Origin: Halobacillus salinus
Lineage (GTDB): Bacteria > Bacillota > Bacilli > Bacillales > Halobacillaceae
Assembly (NCBI RefSeq): GCF_004684905.1
Contig: NZ_SRJC01000001.1
Span: forward strand, 682,001 to 746,000
Length of the DNA: 64,000 nucleotides
Direction of reading: 5' to 3'
Below the pieces are notes generated by a model that made no database searches, had not been told where the DNA came from, and saw only the letters and a list, made by a program, of their open reading frames with translations. How positions within the stretch are numbered: position 1 is the first letter of the stretch; each line of letters opens with the position of its first letter. The translations under genes were made by a program, and so were the position numbers. Below are positions 57,177 to 64,000 of this stretch, piece after piece.

Positions 57177-58125
57177 TCAACGGAAAGGCGATTCATACAC
57201 GGATCGCCTTTTCCATTGGCTGAAGTATGAAGAAGAATTGCCTATAAAGTTAACGAGAACCATTAAGCCTAAAGTGTATGAAATTCGCTTCCAGGATACC
57301 CCGATGATTTTGAAAGGTTATCGCAGACCTCATGTTTTGGAGCAGCAAATAGAATTTTTTCGGCATTGGAATTATGCATCTAATTTGGCAGCTCGCCCTC
57401 TTCCTTTTCACCAAAACACCTATACTAAAAGTAAGCTCGGATGTGAGTGGGGGCTTTTCGAATGGATAGAAGGCCACCATTCATCCTTCGAGAAGCAGAA
57501 GGATTGTCAAAGTGTGATCCATGTTCTAAGGCAGTTTCATAGGACCTCTAAAGGAATAGCTGTACTCGCGATTCCTAAAGATCCGCTATATATTAAATGG
57601 GAAAGGCGTCTGGAGCAGTTTGAAGATACTCGGGATGTCTTTTTAGATTACAGAAGAATCAAGTTGTTTGATGAGCTTAGGGATTGTATGCTGAAACAGC
57701 TGGATGTCTTCTCCAATCACCCTTGGGGGGAGTTAGAGGAGAGGGCGTGGGATAGTCATGAGTGGCTCCACGGAGACGTAGCACACCATAATTTTATCGT
57801 AGAACCAGGTGGCTCGACGAAAATGATTGATTTCGATCTACTGCATACAGGTCCTGTCTTGTATGACTATATTCAACTCGGTCAACGTTTTCTGCCTCAT
57901 TTTTATGAGAATAAAGATCAGTTATTCTCTTTGTTCACTTTTGTTGAGAACCGCAAGCTGTGGCTTCAAGGTGTGCGCGTTCCAGCTGATTTGCTAAGGG
58001 AATGGTTATTCTCCCATAGGAAGAGCATACATGAGGACCTTTCCCTTTCCAAGCAGGTAAAAAAATTGGAAAAGGCGTGGCAGAAACGCAAGTTGTTTGT
58101 CCAGTCTACAGATTCTATGCTATGA
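57166..58125 (+). CDS. CotS/YsxE-like spore-coat kinase family protein
   Basis: 319 residues, aminoglycoside-phosphotransferase-like fold. Catalytic loop LHGDVAHHNFIV and metal motif MIDFDLLHTGP are intact; a KPKVYEIR...MILKGYR segment could be the nucleotide lysine region. Similar to YsxE/CotS/CotI, spore-coat-associated kinases. It overlaps safA by 11 bases, so it is co-expressed with it. In B. subtilis ysxE follows spoVID instead. Confidence 0.82.
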   Translation: MRSNQRKGDSYTDRLFHWLKYEEELPIKLTRTIKPKVYEIRFQDTPMILKGYRRPHVLEQQIEFFRHWNYASNLAARPLPFHQNTYTKSKLGCEWGLFEWIEGHHSSFEKQKDCQSVIHVLRQFHRTSKGIAVLAIPKDPLYIKWERRLEQFEDTRDVFLDYRRIKLFDELRDCMLKQLDVFSNHPWGELEERAWDSHEWLHGDVAHHNFIVEPGGSTKMIDFDLLHTGPVLYDYIQLGQRFLPHFYENKDQLFSLFTFVENRKLWLQGVRVPADLLREWLFSHRKSIHEDLSLSKQVKKLEKAWQKRKLFVQSTDSML

Positions 58126-58162
58126 TTTAAGCATACTATTCTGTGAAAGGATGAACAATCCT

Positions 58163-58900
58163 GTGGAGAAAAAGGTAGAACAAATTGTATCGTGGTTACG
58201 CGATAAAAAAGAAGAAGCAAATGCCAACGGATTCCTTGTAGGGATAAGTGGTGGAATTGATTCCGCTGTAGTGGCAAACTTGATCAAGAGAGCTTTTCCT
58301 GATAACTCATTAGGTGTGATTATGCCTTGTAAAAGCCAATCCGATGACCAGGAACATGCTCAAAAGGTAATCGATGGCTGTGACATCAAATCGATGGTAG
58401 TCGACTTGACGGAAACTCATAACGTAATGTTCGGGACGATTAAAGACCAATTGCAGCAGTCTGGTGATTTCAATGAAAGCAATGAACAGCTTGCGGATGC
58501 GAATCTTCGCGCACGTCTGAGAATGAGTACTTTGTACACGGTTGCGACCAACTACAATTACTTAGTTGTAGGAACAGATAACGCTGCTGAGTGGTACACA
58601 GGCTACTTCACGAAGTATGGAGATGGCGGAGTGGATCTTGTACCGATCTCCAACCTTACAAAAGGGGAAGTACGTGAGATGGCCGAGTACCTTGGTGTTC
58701 CTGATGAAATCGTTCATAAACAGCCTAGTGCCGGTCTTTGGGAAGGTCAGACTGACGAAAATGAGATGGGCACAAGCTACGAAATGATCGACAAGCACTT
58801 GAAAGGGGAAGAGATTCCGGAAAAAGACCGTGAAGTGATCGAGGCTATGCATAAGCGCTCTGCTCACAAGCGTCAAATGCCGCCTTCTCCGCCCCAATAA
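58163..58900 (+). CDS. nadE: NAD(+) synthase, ammonia-type
   Basis: About 245 residues. ATP-pyrophosphatase P-loop VGISGGIDSAV; RLRMSTLYTVA, GTDNAAEWYTGYFTKYGDGG and KGEVREMAEYLG segments typical of NadE. No glutaminase domain, so ammonia-dependent. It differs from the longer B. subtilis NadE. Start uncertain: GTG at 58163 (11 bases after AAAGGA) or ATG at 58151, which touches that box. Confidence 0.9.
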   Translation: MEKKVEQIVSWLRDKKEEANANGFLVGISGGIDSAVVANLIKRAFPDNSLGVIMPCKSQSDDQEHAQKVIDGCDIKSMVVDLTETHNVMFGTIKDQLQQSGDFNESNEQLADANLRARLRMSTLYTVATNYNYLVVGTDNAAEWYTGYFTKYGDGGVDLVPISNLTKGEVREMAEYLGVPDEIVHKQPSAGLWEGQTDENEMGTSYEMIDKHLKGEEIPEKDREVIEAMHKRSAHKRQMPPSPPQ

Positions 58901-58907
58901 GATTGGC

Positions 58908-58935
58908 GAATATTAACAGACTACAAACATCCTCC
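58908..58935 (+). promoter_or_regulatory. Candidate sigma-E promoter of coxA
   Basis: GAATATT (58908-58914), 13 bases, then CATCCTCC (58928-58935). The -35 matches the mother-cell sigma-E pattern well; the -10 matches only at CAT and one further base. Transcription would start near 58942, inside the loop of the next hairpin. Confidence 0.3.
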
Positions 58936-58970
58936 TAAGCCCATAGTAAGGGAAAAAGGAGGATGTTTTT
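58925..58970 (+). terminator. nadE terminator that sequesters the coxA ribosome-binding site
   Basis: Perfect 12-bp arms AAACATCCTCCT (58925-58936) and AGGAGGATGTTT (58957-58968) with a 20-base loop, then T up to the ATG of coxA at 58971. The right arm contains AAGGAGG, the coxA ribosome-binding site. Confidence 0.85.
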
Positions 58971-59528
58971 ATGTGGAAGTTATTCACGGTGCTCGCAATC
59001 TCAAGTTTGACGCTGATGGCATGTAATGCAGATGAAGCGCTTGAACCGGAGAAGAATGCAGAAGAATATGAACCGATGGAATATCGTGGAGATGCAGGTA
59101 TTGAAAGAAGAGGACAGATCCCGACCGGAAAAGACAGTTATTTTAAACGTACAGCGGAGAAGGAATTCCGCGATACAAAGTATAAGGAGTCCAGCAGAGC
59201 GAGAGATAATGCCTTCAACAATGAAGACGCCATGGAAGTAGTCGAGAAGGTCAATGAACTCAAAGAAGTGACATTGACTCAAGCCTTCACTACGGATGAT
59301 AAAGTTTACATTGCTGTGATGGTGAACCCATATGATAATCGTGATCATACGATGTCTTCACGTGTTCGAGCAAAAGCGAAAGAAGTGACAGACAAGCAAG
59401 CGGTTATTTGGATCAACAATAACAATTGGGACAATATGAAAGATTTGAATTCACGTTTGAAATCCTCGAAAGCTCCAGATGATATCAAAGAACGTATCCA
59501 AGAGTTCTTTAAACAAGGCAGGGACTGA
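58971..59528 (+). CDS. coxA: YhcN/YlaJ-family spore lipoprotein, CoxA-like
   Basis: 185 residues. Lipoprotein signal with lipobox LMAC (Cys18), acidic linker, then a YhcN/YlaJ domain (VVEKVNELKEVTLTQAFTTDDKVYIAVMVNPYD). B. subtilis CoxA (YrbB) is a spore-cortex protein encoded after safA and before yrbC, the same neighbourhood as here. ATG with AAGGAGGA. Confidence 0.85.
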   Translation: MWKLFTVLAISSLTLMACNADEALEPEKNAEEYEPMEYRGDAGIERRGQIPTGKDSYFKRTAEKEFRDTKYKESSRARDNAFNNEDAMEVVEKVNELKEVTLTQAFTTDDKVYIAVMVNPYDNRDHTMSSRVRAKAKEVTDKQAVIWINNNNWDNMKDLNSRLKSSKAPDDIKERIQEFFKQGRD

Positions 59529-59542
59529 CGCATTCCTTTAAT

Positions 59543-59579
59543 CTTTTCCTTTACCTATGGTATATTGGTAAAGGAAAAG
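59543..59579 (+). repeat. 13-bp inverted repeat before yebC
   Basis: CTTTTCCTTTACC and GGTAAAGGAAAAG are perfect arms around 11 bases holding TATATT. No T run follows. It may end coxA transcripts or be an operator over a promoter. Confidence 0.6.
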
Positions 59580-59604
59580 ATTTGCTTTGGAGAGGAGAAT
59601 GTCC

Positions 59605-60357
59605 ATGGCTGGTCATTCAAAATGGAGTAATATTAAACACCGTAAAGGCGCACAAGACAAAAAACGTGGGAAGCTTTTCATGAAGCTGGCTCGTGAAATT
59701 TATATGGCAGCGAAAGAAGGTGGAGGGGACCCTGATACCAACCCGAACCTTCGTCAAGCTGTAGACAAAGCAAGGTCCAACAACATGCCGAACGACAACG
59801 TCGACCGTGCTATCAAAAAGGCGACTGGTGACCTTGAAGGAGTAAACTACGAAGAATTCACTTATGAAGGATACGGCCCAGGTGGCGTAGCAGTGATGGT
59901 TACAGTTCTTACAGATAACAAGAACAGAACAGCAGCAGATGTCCGTCATGCCTTTAATAAGAATGATGGAAACCTCGGGGAAAACGGCTGTGTATCCTTC
60001 ATGTTCAATCGTAGAGGATTCCTAGTGATCGATCGCTCAACGAACGAGGCGGATGAAGAGGAGATGCTCCTTGAAGCGATTGAAGCTGGTGCAGAAGATA
60101 TGGAAACGACAGATAGTCATTTTGAGATTTACACGGAACCGGAAGCCTTCTCTGAGGTGAAACAAACACTCGAACAAGATGGTTATACGTTCTCAACAAG
60201 TGAAGTGACGATGATTCCTGAAACATACACTCCTCTCGATGAAAAAGGAGTAGAGAAAATGCTCAAGCTCATCGATATGTTAGAAGATAATGATGACGTG
60301 TCGGAAGTCTACCACAACTTAGATGCGGATGAAGAAGTTTTAGAAAAGTTATCTTAA
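59605..60357 (+). CDS. yrbC: YebC/PmpR-family regulator (YrbC)
   Basis: 250 residues. N-terminal [18 protein letters not shown] and [46 protein letters not shown] are typical. Members act as transcription or translation factors. The ATG at 59605 matches the family start and follows GGAGAATG; an in-frame start at 59587 does not. Confidence 0.96.
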   Translation: MAGHSKWSNIKHRKGAQDKKRGKLFMKLAREIYMAAKEGGGDPDTNPNLRQAVDKARSNNMPNDNVDRAIKKATGDLEGVNYEEFTYEGYGPGGVAVMVTVLTDNKNRTAADVRHAFNKNDGNLGENGCVSFMFNRRGFLVIDRSTNEADEEEMLLEAIEAGAEDMETTDSHFEIYTEPEAFSEVKQTLEQDGYTFSTSEVTMIPETYTPLDEKGVEKMLKLIDMLEDNDDVSEVYHNLDADEEVLEKLS

Positions 60358-60374
60358 ATCCCTTTATCTATGAT

Positions 60375-60420
60375 AATAACTTCTGTTTCTGGACACACTA
60401 GAAACAGAAGTTATTTTGTT
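60375..60420 (+). terminator. Terminator of yrbC
   Basis: Perfect 16-bp arms AATAACTTCTGTTTCT and AGAAACAGAAGTTATT with a nine-base loop, then TTTGTTT. Confidence 0.9.
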
Positions 60421-60437
60421 TAGGAGGGGATCCTAAG

Positions 60438-61001
60438 ATGATGCGGTTAGTGGTTACCATTCTTTTGTTGATGACGGCGGTGGGATGTCAAGAAGGGATG
60501 GAAGCGCATGATTTAGCTTTGGCATCAAGAGGAAAGGTAGAGAAAGTAATGGTTCCTTTAAGAGAACCAGAGGCTGCACCTACACTTGTGAAAGCAGAAC
60601 CGCTTGAACTTACGGTAGTCTTGAATCAATACTATTTGGATGGTGTAACAGAGACTACAGAAGTAAACGAAACGATATGGTCTATGATGGACTTCTGGGC
60701 AGAGTATGAAGGATGGACGTTGGAGTCCCAGGCAGTCGATCGAGTAGTTTTCAGTAGAAAGGTTGAAGATATTTCTCCGCTTACAAAGAAACAAGGATAC
60801 TTCGGACTGACTGAAGCGGGGGAGCTCGCTGTCTTTCAAGGGTTACCAAGCCAAGGCAAAGTCATGGAATCCTTCAAACCGGTTCCTGTTCAGCCTCTAG
60901 AATCTAAGCGGAAGCTAGAACTTGAGAAGGGGATAAAGATCAAGAGCTACACGCATTTCAAACAAGTTCTTGAAAGATATTCTGATCAAGATGTAGTCTA
61001 A
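60438..61001 (+). CDS. bofC: Forespore protein BofC
   Basis: 187 residues. N-terminal signal sequence, then the BofC core (VLNQYYLDGVTETTEVNETIWSMMDFW-EYEGWTLESQ) and a C-terminal domain. BofC inhibits SpoIVB, the protease that triggers SpoIVFB release in the forespore-to-mother-cell signal. Signal ends TAVGC, so this copy may be a lipoprotein. Two adjacent ATG at 60438 and 60441 follow AGGAGGGG. Confidence 0.9.
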   Translation: MMRLVVTILLLMTAVGCQEGMEAHDLALASRGKVEKVMVPLREPEAAPTLVKAEPLELTVVLNQYYLDGVTETTEVNETIWSMMDFWAEYEGWTLESQAVDRVVFSRKVEDISPLTKKQGYFGLTEAGELAVFQGLPSQGKVMESFKPVPVQPLESKRKLELEKGIKIKSYTHFKQVLERYSDQDVV

Positions 61002-61027
61002 AAAACAGTCTAAGGGCTGTTTTTTTA
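60999..61027 (+). terminator. Terminator of bofC
   Basis: AAAAAACAGTC and GGCTGTTTTTT with a four-base loop. Overlaps the stop codon. Confidence 0.85.
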
Positions 61028-61100
61028 TGTTTAAATACATGCAATGCACCTTCTTAACTTGATTGTAGCTTCGCCCTTACATAACGATAGAATCAATAGG

Positions 61101-61114
61101 CGAACATGTGCTTC
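61101..61114 (+). promoter_or_regulatory. LexA box of ruvAB
   Basis: CGAACATGTGCTTC fits 12 of 14 positions of the Firmicutes LexA consensus CGAACRNRYGTTYG and lies just before the ruvA -10 element. ruvAB is part of the SOS response in B. subtilis. Confidence 0.75.
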
Positions 61115-61116
61115 TA

Positions 61117-61125
61117 TGTTACAAT
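61117..61125 (+). promoter_or_regulatory. ruvA promoter, extended -10
   Basis: TGTTACAAT, an extended -10 hexamer 40 bases before ruvA. The LexA box covers its spacer. Confidence 0.6.
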
Positions 61126-61164
61126 AAGAAAGTTAAGGAATATAGCTAGAGAGGATTTCAAACC

Positions 61165-61782
61165 ATGATTGCATATATTAAAGGACAATTGACTACGATT
61201 GAAGATACATCGATTCTGATTGAAGCTGGAGGGCTCGGTTATGAGATTCTTTGCCCCAATCCATTCCGCTTTCAAGAATCTATAAATAAAGAAGTTAAAG
61301 TTCATACATATCACTATGTGCGGGAAGACCAACAGACGCTGTTCGGTTTCAAAAAGAAAGAAGATAAGCAATTGTTTGCTCAACTGCTCAATGTATCGGG
61401 AATAGGTCCTAAGGGAGCGCTTGCTATTTTAGGGACAGTCAGCGTACCTGAGTTCGTCTCGGCGATTGAACAGGAAGATGACAAGTATCTCACGAAATTC
61501 CCTGGAGTAGGAAAGAAGACAGCTCGACAAATGATTCTCGACCTTAAAGGCAAGCTGATTGTATGGCTTCCTGATGAGAAGAATGAAGATACGATTTTCT
61601 ATCAGGACGGGTTAACGTCTCAAGAGAAACGTGAACATATCGAAGACGCTTCAGAGGCCCTTAAGGCTCTCGGGTACACAGAGAAAGAAGTGAAGCTAGT
61701 CCGCGCAGAGCTTGAGAAAGCAAAAGAGGGTACGGTGGATGACTTTGTCAGACAAGGCCTTCAGTTATTAATGAAAAAGTAA
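61165..61782 (+). CDS. ruvA: Holliday junction helicase subunit RuvA
   Basis: 205 residues. N-terminal OB fold (MIAYIKGQLTTIEDTSILIEAGGLGYEI), two helix-hairpin-helix motifs (LNVSGIGPKGALAIL, FPGVGKKTARQMILDLKGKL), C-terminal RuvB-binding domain. AGAGAGG box. Confidence 0.98.
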   Translation: MIAYIKGQLTTIEDTSILIEAGGLGYEILCPNPFRFQESINKEVKVHTYHYVREDQQTLFGFKKKEDKQLFAQLLNVSGIGPKGALAILGTVSVPEFVSAIEQEDDKYLTKFPGVGKKTARQMILDLKGKLIVWLPDEKNEDTIFYQDGLTSQEKREHIEDASEALKALGYTEKEVKLVRAELEKAKEGTVDDFVRQGLQLLMKK

Positions 61783-61794
61783 GGAGGAGTCACC

Positions 61795-62796
61795 GTGGAA
61801 GATCGGATGATTTCTGGAGAACAACAAGGGACAGAACAGGATTTAGAGCTAAGTCTACGCCCTGAAACCTTAAAGCAATATATTGGTCAAGACCAAGTAA
61901 AGAACAATCTGGGCATCTTTATTGAAGCGGCTAAAATGAGAAATGAACCGCTGGATCATGCGTTGCTGTATGGGCCACCTGGACTTGGGAAGACGACGCT
62001 TGCCTCGATCATCGCAAATGAGATGGGTGTTCAATTCCGTTCTACAGCAGGTCCCGCTATCGAGCGTGCTGGGGACTTGGCTGCGATTCTTTCATCGCTA
62101 GAGCCTGGGGATGTTCTCTTTATCGATGAGATACACAGGCTGCCCCGCTCTGTTGAGGAAGTGCTTTATCCTGCAATGGAAGACTTCTGCTTGGACATTG
62201 TAGTGGGGACCGGCCCAAGTGCAAGGTCTGTACGTTTGGATCTTCCTCCATTCACTCTTGTAGGTGCTACAACACGGGCTGGGCTCTTATCGGCTCCATT
62301 ACGCGACCGTTTCGGTGTACACAGCCGGTTGGAGTATTACGATACGGAAGCTTTATGTTCGATCGTAGAACGGACAGCTGACATATTCGATGTGGAAATC
62401 GATTTTAATGCAGCGGTTGAAGTCGCACGACGCTCACGTGGAACACCTCGTATCGCGAACCGCTTGCTGAAGCGTGTCCGTGATATTGCTCAAGTGAAAG
62501 GGGAAGCTGTCATTTCAAAGGAAACGACTCAAAAAGCGTTAGAGATGCTTCAAGTGGATGCTGAAGGGCTTGATTTCATCGATCACAAGTTATTGCTCGG
62601 GATCATGGATGGCTTCCAAGGTGGACCAGTCGGACTGGATACTATATCAGCAACGATCGGTGAGGAATCTCAAACGATTGAAGATGTCTATGAACCGTTC
62701 CTCTTGCAAATCGGCTTTATTCAACGAACGCCACGAGGGCGTGTGGTGACCCCTAAAGCGTACGCACATTTCAATAAGGAGTTGCCGAACTCTTGA
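61795..62796 (+). CDS. ruvB: Holliday junction branch-migration ATPase RuvB
   Basis: 333 residues. Walker [10 protein letters not shown], Walker [10 protein letters not shown], sensor [17 protein letters not shown], and the C-terminal winged helix [15 protein letters not shown] start with AAGGAGG. Overlaps the next gene by 4 bases. Confidence 0.99.
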   Translation: MEDRMISGEQQGTEQDLELSLRPETLKQYIGQDQVKNNLGIFIEAAKMRNEPLDHALLYGPPGLGKTTLASIIANEMGVQFRSTAGPAIERAGDLAAILSSLEPGDVLFIDEIHRLPRSVEEVLYPAMEDFCLDIVVGTGPSARSVRLDLPPFTLVGATTRAGLLSAPLRDRFGVHSRLEYYDTEALCSIVERTADIFDVEIDFNAAVEVARRSRGTPRIANRLLKRVRDIAQVKGEAVISKETTQKALEMLQVDAEGLDFIDHKLLLGIMDGFQGGPVGLDTISATIGEESQTIEDVYEPFLLQIGFIQRTPRGRVVTPKAYAHFNKELPNS

Positions 62797-62993
62797 CGGG
62801 CTTTGGGAAAATCTTTATTGTGATAGGGATTGTGTTTATTTTGATTGGAGTGATTTGGACATTTATCGGGAAACTTCCCGGTGACCTGACGTTTAGACGT
62901 GGAAATACGACGGTCTATTTTCCGATCATGACTTCCATCGTAGTCAGCATTGTCCTTTCCTTGATCTTTTACATCATAGGAAAAATACGATAG
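62793..62993 (+). CDS. DUF2905 small membrane protein
   Basis: 66 residues, two membrane spans ([20 protein letters not shown] and the [18 protein letters not shown] segment) joined by the family motif [21 protein letters not shown] start overlapping the ruvB stop, with AAGGAG 11 bases upstream. Function unknown; commonly found in the ruvB-queA region. Confidence 0.85.
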   Translation: MTGFGKIFIVIGIVFILIGVIWTFIGKLPGDLTFRRGNTTVYFPIMTSIVVSIVLSLIFYIIGKIR

Positions 62994-63011
62994 TGAGAAT
63001 AGGGGATTGTT

Positions 63012-64000
63012 ATGGATATCAAGCAGTATGACTTTGAACTGCCAGAAGAATTGATTGCTCAAGTTCCATTAGAGGACCGCACCTCTTCTAGACTGATGGT
63101 TTTGAACAGGGAAGATCAAACCATTAAGCACCAGCAATTTTCTGATATAAAACAGTTCATTCAGCCAGGAGACTGCCTTGTGTTGAATGACACGAAAGTA
63201 CTTCCTGCCCGCCTGTACGGTGCTAAAGAAGATACTGGTGGTAAGGTGGAAGTTCTGCTTCTTCACCAGACGGAAGAAGATGAATGGGACGTCCTAGTGA
63301 AACCTGCGAAGAAAGTGAAAGAAGGGACACGTATAGAGTTCGGGGACGGTCAGCTTGTAGCTGAATGTACTGACATTCAGGAACACGGTGGCCGTAGAGT
63401 CCGCTTCTCATATGAGGGCATTTTTCTAGAAGTATTGGAATCCCTAGGAGAGATGCCGCTTCCTCCTTATATAAAAGAACAGTTGTCTGACCGGGATCGG
63501 TATCAGACTGTCTATGCTAAGGAAGAGGGATCGGCTGCTGCTCCGACCGCAGGGCTGCACTTCACGAATGAACTTTTGCAGGAACTGAAGGATGAAGGCG
63601 TCGAGCTTGCCTATCTGACATTGCACGTTGGGCTCGGAACCTTCAGGCCGGTTAGTGTCGATAACGTAGAAGAACACGACATGCATGCAGAGTTTTATCA
63701 GTTATCAGAAGAAACGGCTGCACAATTGAATCGTGTCCGCGAAAACGGGGGGCGGATCATTTCCGTAGGGACCACTTCGACTCGCACACTGGAAACGGTT
63801 ATCCGCGATTATGGAACCTTCCAGGAGGCGAGCGGTTGGACGGATATTTTCATTTACCCACCTCAGAAGTTGAAGGCAATCGATGGATTGATTACGAACT
63901 TCCACTTGCCTAAGTCCACATTGATTATGCTTGTGAGTGCTTTTGCAGACCGAGACTTCATTTTAGAAGCTTATCACCGTGCAGTGGAGGAAAGGTATCG
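63012..64000 (+). CDS. queA: tRNA ribosyltransferase-isomerase QueA, 3' end cut
   Basis: About 329 codons visible from ATG at 63012 to the window end. It makes epoxyqueuosine in tRNA from preQ1-tRNA and S-adenosylmethionine. [18 protein letters not shown] start, [29 protein letters not shown] and [11 protein letters not shown] are diagnostic. Roughly the last dozen residues lie outside. Confidence 0.97.
   Translation, partial: MDIKQYDFELPEELIAQVPLEDRTSSRLMVLNREDQTIKHQQFSDIKQFIQPGDCLVLNDTKVLPARLYGAKEDTGGKVEVLLLHQTEEDEWDVLVKPAKKVKEGTRIEFGDGQLVAECTDIQEHGGRRVRFSYEGIFLEVLESLGEMPLPPYIKEQLSDRDRYQTVYAKEEGSAAAPTAGLHFTNELLQELKDEGVELAYLTLHVGLGTFRPVSVDNVEEHDMHAEFYQLSEETAAQLNRVRENGGRIISVGTTSTRTLETVIRDYGTFQEASGWTDIFIYPPQKLKAIDGLITNFHLPKSTLIMLVSAFADRDFILEAYHRAVEERY

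Overview
The window is a chromosomal segment of a spore-forming, low-to-mid GC Bacillaceae bacterium. Gene order follows the Bacillus subtilis blocks gerM-rph-ysnA-ysnB, ysoA-tig-clpX-lon-ysxC, hemAXCDBL-spoVID, valS-folC, spoIIB-maf-radC-mreBCD-minCD-spoIVFA-spoIVFB-(rng)-rplU-prp-rpmA-spo0B-obg-pheB-pheA, and safA-coxA-yebC-bofC-ruvA-ruvB-queA. Strongly acidic proteins (trigger factor, several pilus proteins) suggest a moderate halophile such as Halobacillus or a relative; this is inference, and no rRNA is present to test it. I saw no insertion sequence, prophage, CRISPR array or rRNA.

Region by region: 1-2760 holds gerM (5' end missing), rph, an XTP/dITP pyrophosphatase and a YfcE-type phosphoesterase. 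2761-4423 is a small accessory stretch with tRNA-Gly(UCC), a duplicated 5' half of tRNA-Arg, an intact tRNA-Arg(UCU), two small proteins and, on the minus strand, a 44-codon sda gene (sporulation checkpoint). 4424-11629 is the ysoA-tig-clpX-lon-ysxC protein-quality block, without lonB. 11864-14241 is a polar amino-acid ABC importer, followed by a minus-strand LiaI-like membrane protein. 15087-21285 is the haem operon to glutamate-1-semialdehyde aminotransferase, followed by spoVID. 22669-26986 is a valine T-box riboswitch, valS and folC.

27067-42789 is the most distinctive part. B. subtilis has only the prepilin peptidase gene comC between folC and spoIIB; here there is a complete type IV pilus locus: a diguanylate cyclase, three prepilin-like proteins (two with beta-solenoid-like C-termini, one carrying about eleven 19-20-residue QSNS repeats), an acidic-tailed membrane protein, a VanW-family protein, PilB (with MshEN domain), PilT, PilC, major pilin, PilD, PilM, PilN and a PilO fused to a C-terminal LysM domain. 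Together these look like a retractile pilus with dedicated cell-wall-facing parts and a possible cyclic-di-GMP input.

42949-64000 holds maf, radC, mreBCD, minCD, the SpoIVFA/SpoIVFB sigma-K checkpoint pair, an RNase E/G homologue, rplU-prp-rpmA with an L21 leader, spo0B, obg, pheB-pheA, the spore-coat/cortex genes safA and coxA with a CotS/YsxE-like kinase and nadE between them, yebC, bofC, LexA-controlled ruvAB, a DUF2905 protein and queA (cut by the window end). Notable regulatory features are a terminator hairpin that sequesters the coxA ribosome-binding site, a 32-bp palindrome before mreB and a structured leader before the major pilin gene.
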